Shown piece after piece: positions 50,801 to 58,458 of a stretch of 64,000 nt of DNA. The notes under the pieces were generated by a model, which worked only from the letters and a program-made list of their open reading frames with translations, searched no databases and had not been told where the DNA came from. Every line of letters starts with the position of its first letter. The first letter of the stretch is position 1. The DNA comes from an uncultured Lachnospiraceae bacterium (GTDB lineage: Bacteria; Bacillota; Clostridia; Lachnospirales; Lachnospiraceae): assembly GCA_947566645.1 (NCBI GenBank), contig CANOKL010000002.1, positions 62,001-126,000 on the forward strand. The letters run 5' to 3'. Made by a program: the position numbers and the translations under genes.

Positions 50801-51992
50801 TTTGATTTTTTAATATATGGTCAATGAGCGCTGACGCGGCCTCGTCTTTACTCATAAGGGGCAGTTCCGTCACAGAATCCGGAGTAATCAGAGTCAGAAT
50901 ATTTGTATCAGTTTCAAAGCCAGCGCCCTGCTGTCTCAGGTTATTTGCTGCGATCATATCCAGATTCTTCTTTATAAGTTTTCTGCGGGAATTTTCCAGC
51001 ATGTTTTCTGTCTCCATAGAAAATCCGCATAAGAATTGTCCTTCTTTTTTGTGCTCTCCCAGGTATTGGAGTATATCGTCTGTCTGTTCCAGGGCGATGG
51101 ACAGGGAGGCATCTGATTTTTTCATCTTTTCGCTGGAGACAGCAGCCGGACGGTAATCTGCAACTGCAGCTGCCTTGATGATCAGATCCATGTCATTGCT
51201 TCTTGAAGTTACTGCGTCATACATTTCTTTTGCCGACAGAACAGGTACAATGTCTGTGAACATGGGCGGTGTGAGGGAGGTTCTTCCTGTTACAAGCGTC
51301 ACATCCGCGCCGCGGAGCATGCAGATCTTTGCAATGCTGTATCCCATTTTTCCGGAAGAATGATTCGTAATATAACGTACAGGATCAATAGCTTCCTGGG
51401 TGGGGCCTGCCGTTACAAGAACGCGCATTCCTTTCATATCCTTGGGAAAAGCGATATGGTGCAGTACATGTTCATACAATGTTTCAGGTTCAGGCATCTT
51501 TCCGGCACCAGTGTCTCCGCAGGCCAGTCTGCCGCAGGAGGGGGCAATGACTTCCATGCCGTATTTTGTAAGAAGATGAAGATTATCCTGGGTGACCGGA
51601 TTCTCATACATGCCTGTATTCATAGCAGGAGCAATCAGCTTCGGGGCACGGCTTGCAAGAACCGTGGTGGTCAGCATATCGTCTGCAATTCCGTGGGCAA
51701 GCTTTGCAATTACATTAGCCGTTGCCGGGGCAATGAGGATCAGATCCGCTTTCTTTGCGAGAGCCACATGCTCTACCTGGAATTCAAAATTGCGGTCAAA
51801 GGTGTCTGTGATGCACCGGTTGCCAGTCAGTGTCTCAAAGGTGACAGGATTGATAAAATTTTTCGCATTCTCAGTCATAATAACATGGACAGCAGCACCG
51901 GATTTTACAAGGAGGCTTGCAAGAGAAGCACTCTTATATGCCGCAATTCCGCCGGTGACTCCGAGAAGTACAGTTTTCTTTTCCAAAATCAT
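50778..51992 (-). CDS. coaBC: Bifunctional phosphopantothenoylcysteine decarboxylase/synthetase
   Basis: A 404-residue fused CoaC-CoaB enzyme: the CoaB part joins phosphopantothenate to cysteine and the FMN-dependent CoaC part decarboxylates the product, two steps of CoA synthesis. CoaC (about 1-180) shows GGIAAYKSA, PAMNTGMYENP and the active-site Cys in GRLACGDTGAGKM. CoaB (about 185-395) shows VTAGPTQEAIDPVRY and NHSSGKMG. The last residues, STALHN, are encoded by the terminal repeat of the 164 bp element. It is divergent from a probable pantothenate uptake gene. Confidence 0.95.
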   Translation of the reverse strand: MILEKKTVLLGVTGGIAAYKSASLASLLVKSGAAVHVIMTENAKNFINPVTFETLTGNRCITDTFDRNFEFQVEHVALAKKADLILIAPATANVIAKLAHGIADDMLTTTVLASRAPKLIAPAMNTGMYENPVTQDNLHLLTKYGMEVIAPSCGRLACGDTGAGKMPEPETLYEHVLHHIAFPKDMKGMRVLVTAGPTQEAIDPVRYITNHSSGKMGYSIAKICMLRGADVTLVTGRTSLTPPMFTDIVPVLSAKEMYDAVTSRSNDMDLIIKAAAVADYRPAAVSSEKMKKSDASLSIALEQTDDILQYLGEHKKEGQFLCGFSMETENMLENSRRKLIKKNLDMIAANNLRQQGAGFETDTNILTLITPDSVTELPLMSKDEAASALIDHILKNQTSTALHN

Positions 51993-52017
51993 AATATATC
52001 CTCCATCATGTTTAGCT

Positions 52018-52089
52018 CTCCTGAATCATGTTCTTACGGAATGCGCAGTTTATGCGCATTCCTGACCCGTGAACAGTAACAACTGTTAC
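52018..52089 (+). repeat. CCGTGAATAGTAAC-family repeat, long right end
   Basis: CTCCTGAATCATGTTCTTAC, then a GAATGCGCAGTTTATGCGCATTC hairpin, then CCCGTGAACAGTAAC and AACTGTTAC. It closely matches 28452-28524. It lies between the coaBC start and the S-component promoter. Confidence 0.7.
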
Positions 52090-52117
52090 ATTTTATCATA
52101 CCTTGTTTTATTTTGAC

Positions 52118-52245
52118 TTGCAAGATATATTATAATTTGATATAATATATCCCGTTGCAGTGTTAAGGTTCGCTTTGGACTAATCCGGGTGAACCCTGAC
52201 CTAATTGTATTGTATCCCGCTTAAGCGGGAATGATAACAAGGAGG
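52118..52245 (+). promoter_or_regulatory. Promoter and structured leader of the ECF S-component gene
   Basis: TTGCAA (52118-52123) and TATAAT (52141-52146), 17-base spacer. The leader of about 100 bases contains AGGTTC/GAACCC (52166-52196) with an inner GGA/TCC stem, and then a perfect 16 bp palindrome TCCCGCTTAAGCGGGA (52215-52230) just before AAGGAGG. This looks like a regulated leader, but it does not match the THF, TPP or other vitamin riboswitch classes I know. Confidence 0.55.
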
Positions 52246-52254
52246 AATTGAATA

Positions 52255-52911
52255 ATGAAAGAAGTAAGACACGACACAAGATGGATGGTCAGTGTTGCAC
52301 TTATGGCAGCGATTGTCATCGTACTGGCGAATACGCCGCTTGGGATGATCCAGCTGCCGATTATTAAGGCGACAACTGTACACATTCCGGTAATCATCGG
52401 GGCGATTCTGTTAGGTCCTTCGGCGGGAGCGATCCTCGGAGCGGTATTTGGCATCTGTTCTCTGATCAGCAATACCATAGCGCCGACCCTTTTGTCCTTC
52501 GCATTTTCACCATTTATGAGTACGACAGGACTTACAGGGGCAGTGAAGGCAGTCTGGGTATCCGTTGGCTGCAGGATGCTGATTGGAATAGCAGCCGGAT
52601 GGCTCTGGATTCTGCTTAGCAAATGCAGGGTGAATCATCTGCTTGCTCTTCCGGTTGTAGGATTCGCAGGCTCCATGGTGAATACGGTCGCAGTGATGGG
52701 AAGCATTTATGTATTGTTCGCGCAGCAGTATGCAGATGCCAGAGACGTAGGAGTATCGGCAGTCTGGGGTCTCATTATGGGAACCGTGACAGCTTCGGGA
52801 ATTCCGGAAGCGCTGGCAGCAGCAATTCTGGTACTGGCTCTTGGCAAGGTGCTGATTCAGGTGTTCAAGAGAATGGATATGCCGGTGATGCAGGCACAGG
52901 CATCAAAATAG
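52255..52911 (+). CDS. ECF transporter S component, probably pantothenate (PanT-like)
   Basis: A 218-residue membrane protein with about six hydrophobic segments. The HIPVIIGAILLGPSAGAILG segment and FSPFM are typical of ECF-family substrate-binding S-components, most like PanT. The divergent coaBC gene, which uses phosphopantothenate, supports pantothenate as substrate. The energising EcfA/A'/T genes are not in the window, as expected for group II systems that share one module. AAGGAGG precedes the ATG. Confidence 0.8.
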   Translation: MKEVRHDTRWMVSVALMAAIVIVLANTPLGMIQLPIIKATTVHIPVIIGAILLGPSAGAILGAVFGICSLISNTIAPTLLSFAFSPFMSTTGLTGAVKAVWVSVGCRMLIGIAAGWLWILLSKCRVNHLLALPVVGFAGSMVNTVAVMGSIYVLFAQQYADARDVGVSAVWGLIMGTVTASGIPEALAAAILVLALGKVLIQVFKRMDMPVMQAQASK

Positions 52912-52928
52912 AATAGAGAAATAATAAA

Positions 52929-52969
52929 AGGTATAATCCCTGGAAATTTATTACAGGTATTATACCTTA
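52929..52969. terminator. Bidirectional terminator hairpin
   Basis: AAGGTATAAT pairs with ATTATACCTT; CCCTG and CAGG extend the pairing inside. It lies between the S-component gene and the convergent nuclease remnant. Confidence 0.7.
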
Positions 52970-53036
52970 TTTGTTACTTTTTGCGGTTATGCATTTGCCA
53001 CGCAGCAATAAAAGATGGGCGGTGTCCACAAGCCCT

Positions 53037-53600
53037 TTACTTGTTCTGAAGCCTGTTAATTATATCATATAGCTTTTCGATTTCCAGTTCTTTTTTGTCC
53101 AGTTCCGCCTCTTTTTTGCTCAGTTCCTTTTGTTGCTTTGACAACTTTTGTTCTGCTGTCTCTGCTCTTTGTTTTTCTTTGTCCCTCTCCAGTTCTGCCG
53201 CCCCGGCTCTCATTTCCTCTTTCTCCCTCGCCTGCTTTTCTTCATCTATCATGTACCAGACTGTATTCCGGTCCATAATTCTCAATGCATCTGAAAACAT
53301 CTTTATCGCCTCCTCCGGGTGATATCTGAATTCACTGATTTCCTTATACAGTTCCGCAAACCAGGGATAGCTATCGATCACTTTATATATATGCTCCGTC
53401 TTGTCTGATCCGATAAAGTACAGCCATGCCTCCAGTTCACTGATTTGCTCCCCTTTTCTTTTATTATCCATTATATTTAGAAAATTATCAAGTGCTATAT
53501 AACAGATTCTTTCTAAATGTCCTGGCTCAATTCCTGTATCATATTGATATTTTTCTCGATGGCTCACTGTTATCGGTGTCTTTTCTTCGATTTGAAGCAT
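53037..53600 (-). pseudogene. Rpn / PD-(D/E)XK nuclease transposase-family remnant, C-terminal part
   Basis: A 187-residue frame matching the C-terminal half of Rpn-type (PD-(D/E)XK nuclease family transposase) proteins: YDTGIEPGHLERICYIALD, AWLYFIGSDKTEHI and FSDALRIMDRNTVWYMI. The N-terminal nuclease core is missing, and the remaining end is a charged coiled coil (KQQKELSKKEAELDKKELE). The first ATG has no ribosome site. It is most likely a truncated, inactive copy of a mobile-type gene, though expression of the coiled coil cannot be excluded. Confidence 0.7.
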
Positions 53601-53721
53601 CCGAATTCGTGACGCTTAAAAAGCTTAGATTTCTATGCTAAAAGATTAATAAGATGTGAATAGGATAGCATATGTTAATGCTCCTTGCAATAGAGATGCC
53701 AGGATTAAGAATTATTTAAGA

Positions 53722-53757
53722 TTTCGCAGTTTATGCGCATTCCTGACCCGTGAATAA
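53722..53757 (+). repeat. CCGTGAATAGTAAC-family repeat, truncated right end
   Basis: CGCAGTTTATGCGCATTCCT followed by GACCCGTGAATAAT, matching the 52018-52089 copy but cut at both sides. The rest of the spacer 53601-53858 holds only the next promoter. Confidence 0.6.
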
Positions 53758-53781
53758 TATTGCTTATATGTGAAAATGTAA

Positions 53782-53819
53782 TTGTAAAATTACTGTGAAC
53801 TTGCTATAATATTCACAGT
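53782..53819 (+). promoter_or_regulatory. Promoter with overlapping inverted repeat
   Basis: TTGTAA (53782-53787) and TATAAT (53805-53810) with a 17-base spacer. ACTGTGAA (53792-53799) and TTCACAGT (53812-53819) flank the -10 perfectly, so a repressor bound there would block polymerase. Confidence 0.7.
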
Positions 53820-53858
53820 GGCAACCACAATAAATGATTTATAAAGGAGAGCAGAATT

Positions 53859-55295
53859 ATGAGAAAAAGAATGAGCAGAATCTTATCAATTCTGATGGCT
53901 TCTGTGCTTGTTGTATCAGCAGGTAGTGTTGTACGGGCTGAGGAATTTAATGAGCCGGAAGCACAGGAAGCAGTGCAGGCAGCTGAGACAGGCATAGAAG
54001 CAGAACCAGCTGAGGCGGAACCAGTGGAAGCAGAACCAGCGGCAGACGCAGAAGTGACAGAAGAAGGAATACAGGAAGAAGACACCGGGGAAGAGACAGA
54101 TGCGGCTCAGCAGGAGAATGCAGAAGAGATACTGGCACAAAAAGAAGAGAGCCAGTTGGAGTCAGCTTCAGAGGCAGAAGAAGTACTGGATACAGAAGGC
54201 GTCCGCGAACTTCTGGCAGGAGGAGCGGCAGTAGTAAAGCAGAATGATATCGTAGTAAATCATGTAAGCACATATAAACAGCTTGAGAATTTTGATAAAA
54301 ATCCGGAACAGATGGTGATATGTTCAATTATTCGTGATCTTAATGACAGCTTTGAGTCTTTTTGTAAAGGTGTAAGTCTGCCAAAAGGAACAATTGAGCT
54401 GGCGGTTTCTAATTACGAGGGAAGCGGATGTAGCGTTGAATTTGGCGTTTATACTGATGCACAGATGAATAATCATATAGGTTCCTATGGCTATGCGGCG
54501 AGGAAAGATACTAGAAGCATTATTTGCAACATCCCAAGTGATGGCACTTATTATATTGGTGTAAAGCCGTCTACCACTATTAAAGACAACAAGTATTATG
54601 CAGTTGCACTGATTGCCTGCGCTTACAGCGGACAGGATCGTGTAATTAAGAATAAGGAAAGACTTGTCATCGGCCAGAAAGACGGAGGCACAGTTAATTA
54701 CGTCAAGTATAAAGCAACACAGACCGGATATTTGAAAACCAGCACTGATACAAGTTCAAAGATGGTAAAGATTACACTGTGTGATAAGTCTAAAAAGGCC
54801 TTATCAGGAGAAACTCTTGCCAGTGAAGAACCGACATATGGTGTAAAGAAGGGAAAAACCTACTGGATTAAGCTGAAGAATCCATGGTCATCGTCAGCAG
54901 GTTATTATACATTTACACTCAACAATGGAAAAGTAAAAGAAAGCAAGGCTGGAAAATCACAGAAAAAGGCTGTAACAATCAAGAAAAATAAAAATATAAA
55001 AGGCTGGATTGAGGCAGGTAAAAAAGAAGGCAAACAGGCAGACTGGTATAAATTTAACCTGACTGGTAAAAAGTCAGTGAAGATTTATATGAAAGGCGGT
55101 ACCAATGATAAGATTAATGTTACCGTATATGAGAAAATCGGAAGCAGAACCAGAAAGATAGGCACAAGAACAGTAAGCAATAACTTTAACAACATAATAC
55201 CATCAAGAGGAAAATGGTCAGCAGGAACCTACTGGATTAAAATATCCAGAGGTACAACTAAATCATCAGGATATTATACTCTGAAGTGGAAATAA
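53859..55295 (+). CDS. Secreted protein with acidic repeat region and PPC-like domains
   Basis: A 478-residue exported protein. A signal peptide (about 1-27) is followed by a Glu/Ala/Pro-rich low-complexity region (about 30-110, with EAEPAEAEPVEAEPA), and then three beta-rich modules of about 110 residues. Each has the pattern of bacterial pre-peptidase C-terminal (PPC) domains, ending GYYTFTLNNG or GYYTLKWK and containing YWIKL or YWIKI. No peptidase is attached, so it may be a surface or binding protein. AAAGGAGAGCAGAATT precedes the ATG. A 40 bp palindrome follows its stop. Confidence 0.78.
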   Translation: MRKRMSRILSILMASVLVVSAGSVVRAEEFNEPEAQEAVQAAETGIEAEPAEAEPVEAEPAADAEVTEEGIQEEDTGEETDAAQQENAEEILAQKEESQLESASEAEEVLDTEGVRELLAGGAAVVKQNDIVVNHVSTYKQLENFDKNPEQMVICSIIRDLNDSFESFCKGVSLPKGTIELAVSNYEGSGCSVEFGVYTDAQMNNHIGSYGYAARKDTRSIICNIPSDGTYYIGVKPSTTIKDNKYYAVALIACAYSGQDRVIKNKERLVIGQKDGGTVNYVKYKATQTGYLKTSTDTSSKMVKITLCDKSKKALSGETLASEEPTYGVKKGKTYWIKLKNPWSSSAGYYTFTLNNGKVKESKAGKSQKKAVTIKKNKNIKGWIEAGKKEGKQADWYKFNLTGKKSVKIYMKGGTNDKINVTVYEKIGSRTRKIGTRTVSNNFNNIIPSRGKWSAGTYWIKISRGTTKSSGYYTLKWK

Positions 55296-55301
55296 GTTTT
55301 A

Positions 55302-55341
55302 ATTGGGGACGGGGCATTTTTAAAAATGCCCCGTCCCCAAT
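55302..55341. repeat. GGGGACGGGG palindrome, copy 2
   Basis: Bases 55302-55321 and 55322-55341 are exact reverse complements, a 40 bp palindrome with no loop. Arms carry TTGGGGACGGGGC and the centre is ATTTTTAAAAAT. It lies six bases after the stop of the PPC-like protein gene and 22 bases before the PucR start. Confidence 0.9.
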
Positions 55342-55363
55342 ATAGATTGGAGGATGGAATTCA

Positions 55364-56968
55364 ATGAGTGTAACAGTAGGTGATCTGCTAAAGCTTCCGT
55401 CTCTTCGCCGTGCCGAGGTGCTGGGCGGCAGGAAGGGGCTTGCAAAGATCGTTTCCTCTATATCCGTACTGGAGTCCACGAATCCGGATATACTGGTGGA
55501 TGGGCTGTTCCCCCAGGGGGAGTTTTTTGGCAGTGAGATTGTCATTACTGGTTTTATGAATATTCTGGATGATGTGGAGTGCCAGTGTGCCAATATCCGC
55601 AGGATGGCAGAGGGCGGAGAGGCTGGTCTGATCCTTTTTTATGTGGGTGTCTATCTTCCTGATGTGGATCAGAGACTGATTGATCTGGCGGATGAACTGG
55701 ATTTTGTGCTGATCTGTATGCCGAAGGGGGAGAAGAACCTGCGTTACAGCGAGGTGATCTGTGATGTGATGGACTGTATTTCCAGGGATCATGCCGGAAA
55801 TGAATCGATTGTGTCAGAGATACTTGAGAGGGTGTCTGTGCTGCCGCCGCAGCTTCGCTCTGTGAATACGGTGCTGCAGATGGTGAGTGACCGGATGAAG
55901 GTTTCCCTTGTTCTGTGTGATTCTTCCATGAGGATCCTGAATCTTGTGGCATGGCCGAGAAGCCTGGAGAATGTGCTGAAAAATGGAATGAAGGAATGCA
56001 GGACATTTCCCGGGGATCAGGAATTTCAGAGGTGTCCATTTCTTGATGACAGCTATATGGGACGGGTTACGCTGCATCCTGGACACTGGGAGACAGTGGA
56101 ACTCTTTCTGGTTTACCAGGGCCTGCCAGAGGGGTATTTTCCGCGCAGGGTTGTGGAACAGATTACGGATGTTGTGCGTCTCGGGGTAAATATATGGGGG
56201 CAGCAGCACAGTGAGGTTGCGGTTCATGAGCTGGTTCATGCGATTATCCAGGATGAGCCGATGAAAATGCGCAGGCTTGCGGAGATCTTCCGGATTGATG
56301 TAGAGGCAATTCATGAAATGTGGATTGTATGTGGGGAAAGAGAGAGCGCGGTGCAGTATCTAAAAAAGGAAATGGGGTCTCTTCGTACTTTTGCAGAGAG
56401 CTGTGCGGATACGGTGGTGGCAGATATCTATGAGGGAAAGCTGCTGCTGTTCTTAAGCAACCCATATTCGCAGAAGGAGGCAGAGGAGCAGATTACAGGG
56501 ATTCTGGGACAGGTCAGTATGGCGGGGGAAGCCATAACTCTGACGCGGTGTAATGGGCTTGGCAGTACGGGTGATGTGAGAAAGGCATATCTGTGCCACC
56601 GGGATTATCTTGCAGACAGCGGAAGGGTATTTCCGGGGAAGCGTTATTTTCAGACTGGAGAGCTTCAGTTTGTGAAGGAATGCCGTGAACTGGCTGAGAG
56701 AGGAGAAGAGGAGGTTCAGCGGGCCCTTGGAGTGTTGGACTGCATCAGGGCAGACCGGGAAGCCGTTAGTCTTCTTGATACATTGAGCCTCTATCTGCTG
56801 GAGGGGGATTTAAGTGTTACGAAAACGGCGGAGCGGATGTATCTGCACAGAAATACAATCAAGTACAGAATACACAGGCTTACGGAGCTTCTTGGATACC
56901 GTCCGGACAAGATGCCGGAGGGGATTGCGCTGTACCGTGCGGTTGTTGTCAGAAGGCTCTTGTGTTAG
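55364..56968 (+). CDS. PucR family transcriptional regulator
   Basis: A 534-residue activator-type regulator. The N-terminal PucR domain (about 1-125) includes LPSLRRAEVLGGRKGL and a conserved NPDILVDG region. The middle is a GAF/GGDEF-like region, and the C-terminal HTH_30 contains LSVTKTAERMYLHRNTIKYR. Such proteins control purine, hydantoin or amino-acid catabolic genes, usually adjacent ones; here DUF917 and hydantoinase-like genes follow. GGAGGATGG precedes the ATG. A terminator separates it from the next genes. Confidence 0.9.
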   Translation: MSVTVGDLLKLPSLRRAEVLGGRKGLAKIVSSISVLESTNPDILVDGLFPQGEFFGSEIVITGFMNILDDVECQCANIRRMAEGGEAGLILFYVGVYLPDVDQRLIDLADELDFVLICMPKGEKNLRYSEVICDVMDCISRDHAGNESIVSEILERVSVLPPQLRSVNTVLQMVSDRMKVSLVLCDSSMRILNLVAWPRSLENVLKNGMKECRTFPGDQEFQRCPFLDDSYMGRVTLHPGHWETVELFLVYQGLPEGYFPRRVVEQITDVVRLGVNIWGQQHSEVAVHELVHAIIQDEPMKMRRLAEIFRIDVEAIHEMWIVCGERESAVQYLKKEMGSLRTFAESCADTVVADIYEGKLLLFLSNPYSQKEAEEQITGILGQVSMAGEAITLTRCNGLGSTGDVRKAYLCHRDYLADSGRVFPGKRYFQTGELQFVKECRELAERGEEEVQRALGVLDCIRADREAVSLLDTLSLYLLEGDLSVTKTAERMYLHRNTIKYRIHRLTELLGYRPDKMPEGIALYRAVVVRRLLC

Positions 56969-57055
56969 TGCAGGCTTTGAGTATGGGAGCAGTTTATTCT
57001 GTGGCTGTTCCTTTGAAGGCCGATCGCTGTATCTGTGGCATCTGTCACATCTGCA

Positions 57056-57100
57056 GCAGGAAAGCATTGTCCATTTGGACAATGCTTTCCTGCTTTTTTT
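57056..57100 (+). terminator. Terminator after pucR
   Basis: GCAGGAAAGCATTGTCCA pairs with TGGACAATGCTTTCCTGC around two bases, followed by TTTTTTT. One of the strongest hairpins in the window. Confidence 0.93.
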
Positions 57101-57196
57101 CTGCCTGTGAAACGATGCCGGTCTGTTCTTTGGGACCGTATACTAAGAAATATACTGCGCGTCGGATGAATCTGCCGCATGTATAACGGGATTCGT

Positions 57197-57232
57197 GCAG
57201 CCGCATAAGGAAACATGCCGCTTTGCGGCTGC
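57197..57232 (+). promoter_or_regulatory. Stem-loop in the leader of the DUF917-hydantoinase operon
   Basis: GCAGCCGCA (57197-57205) and TGCGGCTGC (57224-57232) pair perfectly. Downstream GGCCGTGAGTATAAC (57264) resembles a decayed CCGTGAATAGTAAC repeat end; a similar one (GCCGTGAGTATAAC) is at 6042. No clear promoter could be read in 57101-57357. Confidence 0.45.
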
Positions 57233-57357
57233 GGCTGGCGCGGTACTTACGACAGATTTCATCGGCCGTGAGTATAACTGTAATCCGGTTCCAGGGTATA
57301 GGAAGATCATGAACAGACCGGATGAAGGGAATCAGATGAGGAAAGGAGAAACATAAG

Positions 57358-58458
57358 GTGAGAAAATTAGGAGTTCAGGAAATCGAAGACATTGCTCTCG
57401 GAGCGGCCTTTCTCGGAGCAGGCGGAGGAGGAGACCCGTATGTGGGGAAGCTGGTAGCGCTGGGGGCGGTAAAGGAGTGCGGAGAGGTTACACTTTTAAG
57501 CCCTGATGAGGTTCCGGATGATGCGCTGGTTGTACCGGTTGCAATGATGGGTGCGCCGACCGTTCTTGCGGAGAAGGGAATTGGCGGAAAAGAGTATCAG
57601 ACACTTTTCAAGATGGTTTCCCAGTTCTTTGGAAAGGAAATCTATGCATTTATGCCCATAGAAGCAGGAGGCGTGAATTCCATGCTTCCGATTGCGGCCA
57701 GTGCAAGGCTGGGACTTCCTCTTGTGGACGCAGACGGCATGGGGAGGGCATTTCCAGAGCTTCAGATGGTGACATTTACCATGGGAGGCATGAGCGCATC
57801 CCCTATGGCGCTGACAGACGAGAAGGGAAACAGTGTCATTTTTGAGACCATTACAAATAAATGGACAGAGGAACTGGCGAGGGCAGTTACTATGAGCTGC
57901 GGCGGTGCGGTGTCTGTGTCCCTTTATCCCATGACAGGAGCGCAGCTTAAAGAATACGCGGTCCGTGACATTGTGACAAGGAGCCAGAGGCTGGGAGAGG
58001 CAATACGGACCGTAAAAAACAGCACAGAACAGTCCCCGGAGGAGCAGTTCCTGGAAGCGGCAGAAGGGTACAGGCTCTTTAAAGGCAAGATCGCCGATGT
58101 ATTGAGAGAGACGAGGGACGGTTTCAATTTTGGCAAGGTGCTGTTAGAAGGAATCGGAGAGTGCAGGGGGAAGAATGCCTGTGTGGAATTTCAGAATGAG
58201 AACCTGGCTGCCTATGTGGAGGGCGAGATCGTAGCCACAACCCCGGACTTAATCTGCCTTGTGGATACAGAGACATTTGTGCCGGTTACGACAGATGCAC
58301 TAAAATACGGAAAGCGGGTACTGGCAGTGGGACTGAAATGTTTTGAAAAATGGCGCTCCAAAGAGGGAATCGAGCTTGTGGGACCGAGGTATTTTGGCTG
58401 TGATACTGACTATATCCCTTTGGAAGAGCGGTGTAAAGGAGGAATTTATCATGTATAA
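57358..58458 (+). CDS. DUF917 family protein (S-methyl thiohydantoin desulfurase-like)
   Basis: A 366-residue protein of the DUF917 family, recently tied to thiohydantoin desulfurisation, and normally found with HyuA-type hydantoinases. GAAFLGAGGGGDPYVG near the start and the MPIEAGGVNSMLP segment are conserved. The start is GTG, with AAAGGAG upstream. Its last eight bases overlap the hydantoinase start, so the two are co-translated. The substrate is not known. Confidence 0.85.
   Translation: MRKLGVQEIEDIALGAAFLGAGGGGDPYVGKLVALGAVKECGEVTLLSPDEVPDDALVVPVAMMGAPTVLAEKGIGGKEYQTLFKMVSQFFGKEIYAFMPIEAGGVNSMLPIAASARLGLPLVDADGMGRAFPELQMVTFTMGGMSASPMALTDEKGNSVIFETITNKWTEELARAVTMSCGGAVSVSLYPMTGAQLKEYAVRDIVTRSQRLGEAIRTVKNSTEQSPEEQFLEAAEGYRLFKGKIADVLRETRDGFNFGKVLLEGIGECRGKNACVEFQNENLAAYVEGEIVATTPDLICLVDTETFVPVTTDALKYGKRVLAVGLKCFEKWRSKEGIELVGPRYFGCDTDYIPLEERCKGGIYHV

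Noticed and set aside
51360..52079. A 239-codon frame opposite coaBC
   Set aside because: It lies fully antisense to a conserved enzyme gene, runs into a dispersed repeat and has no recognisable protein features.
52150..52245. THF or TPP riboswitch before the S-component gene
   Set aside because: The conserved cores of these classes are absent, and the transporter resembles the pantothenate type rather than folate or thiamine types.
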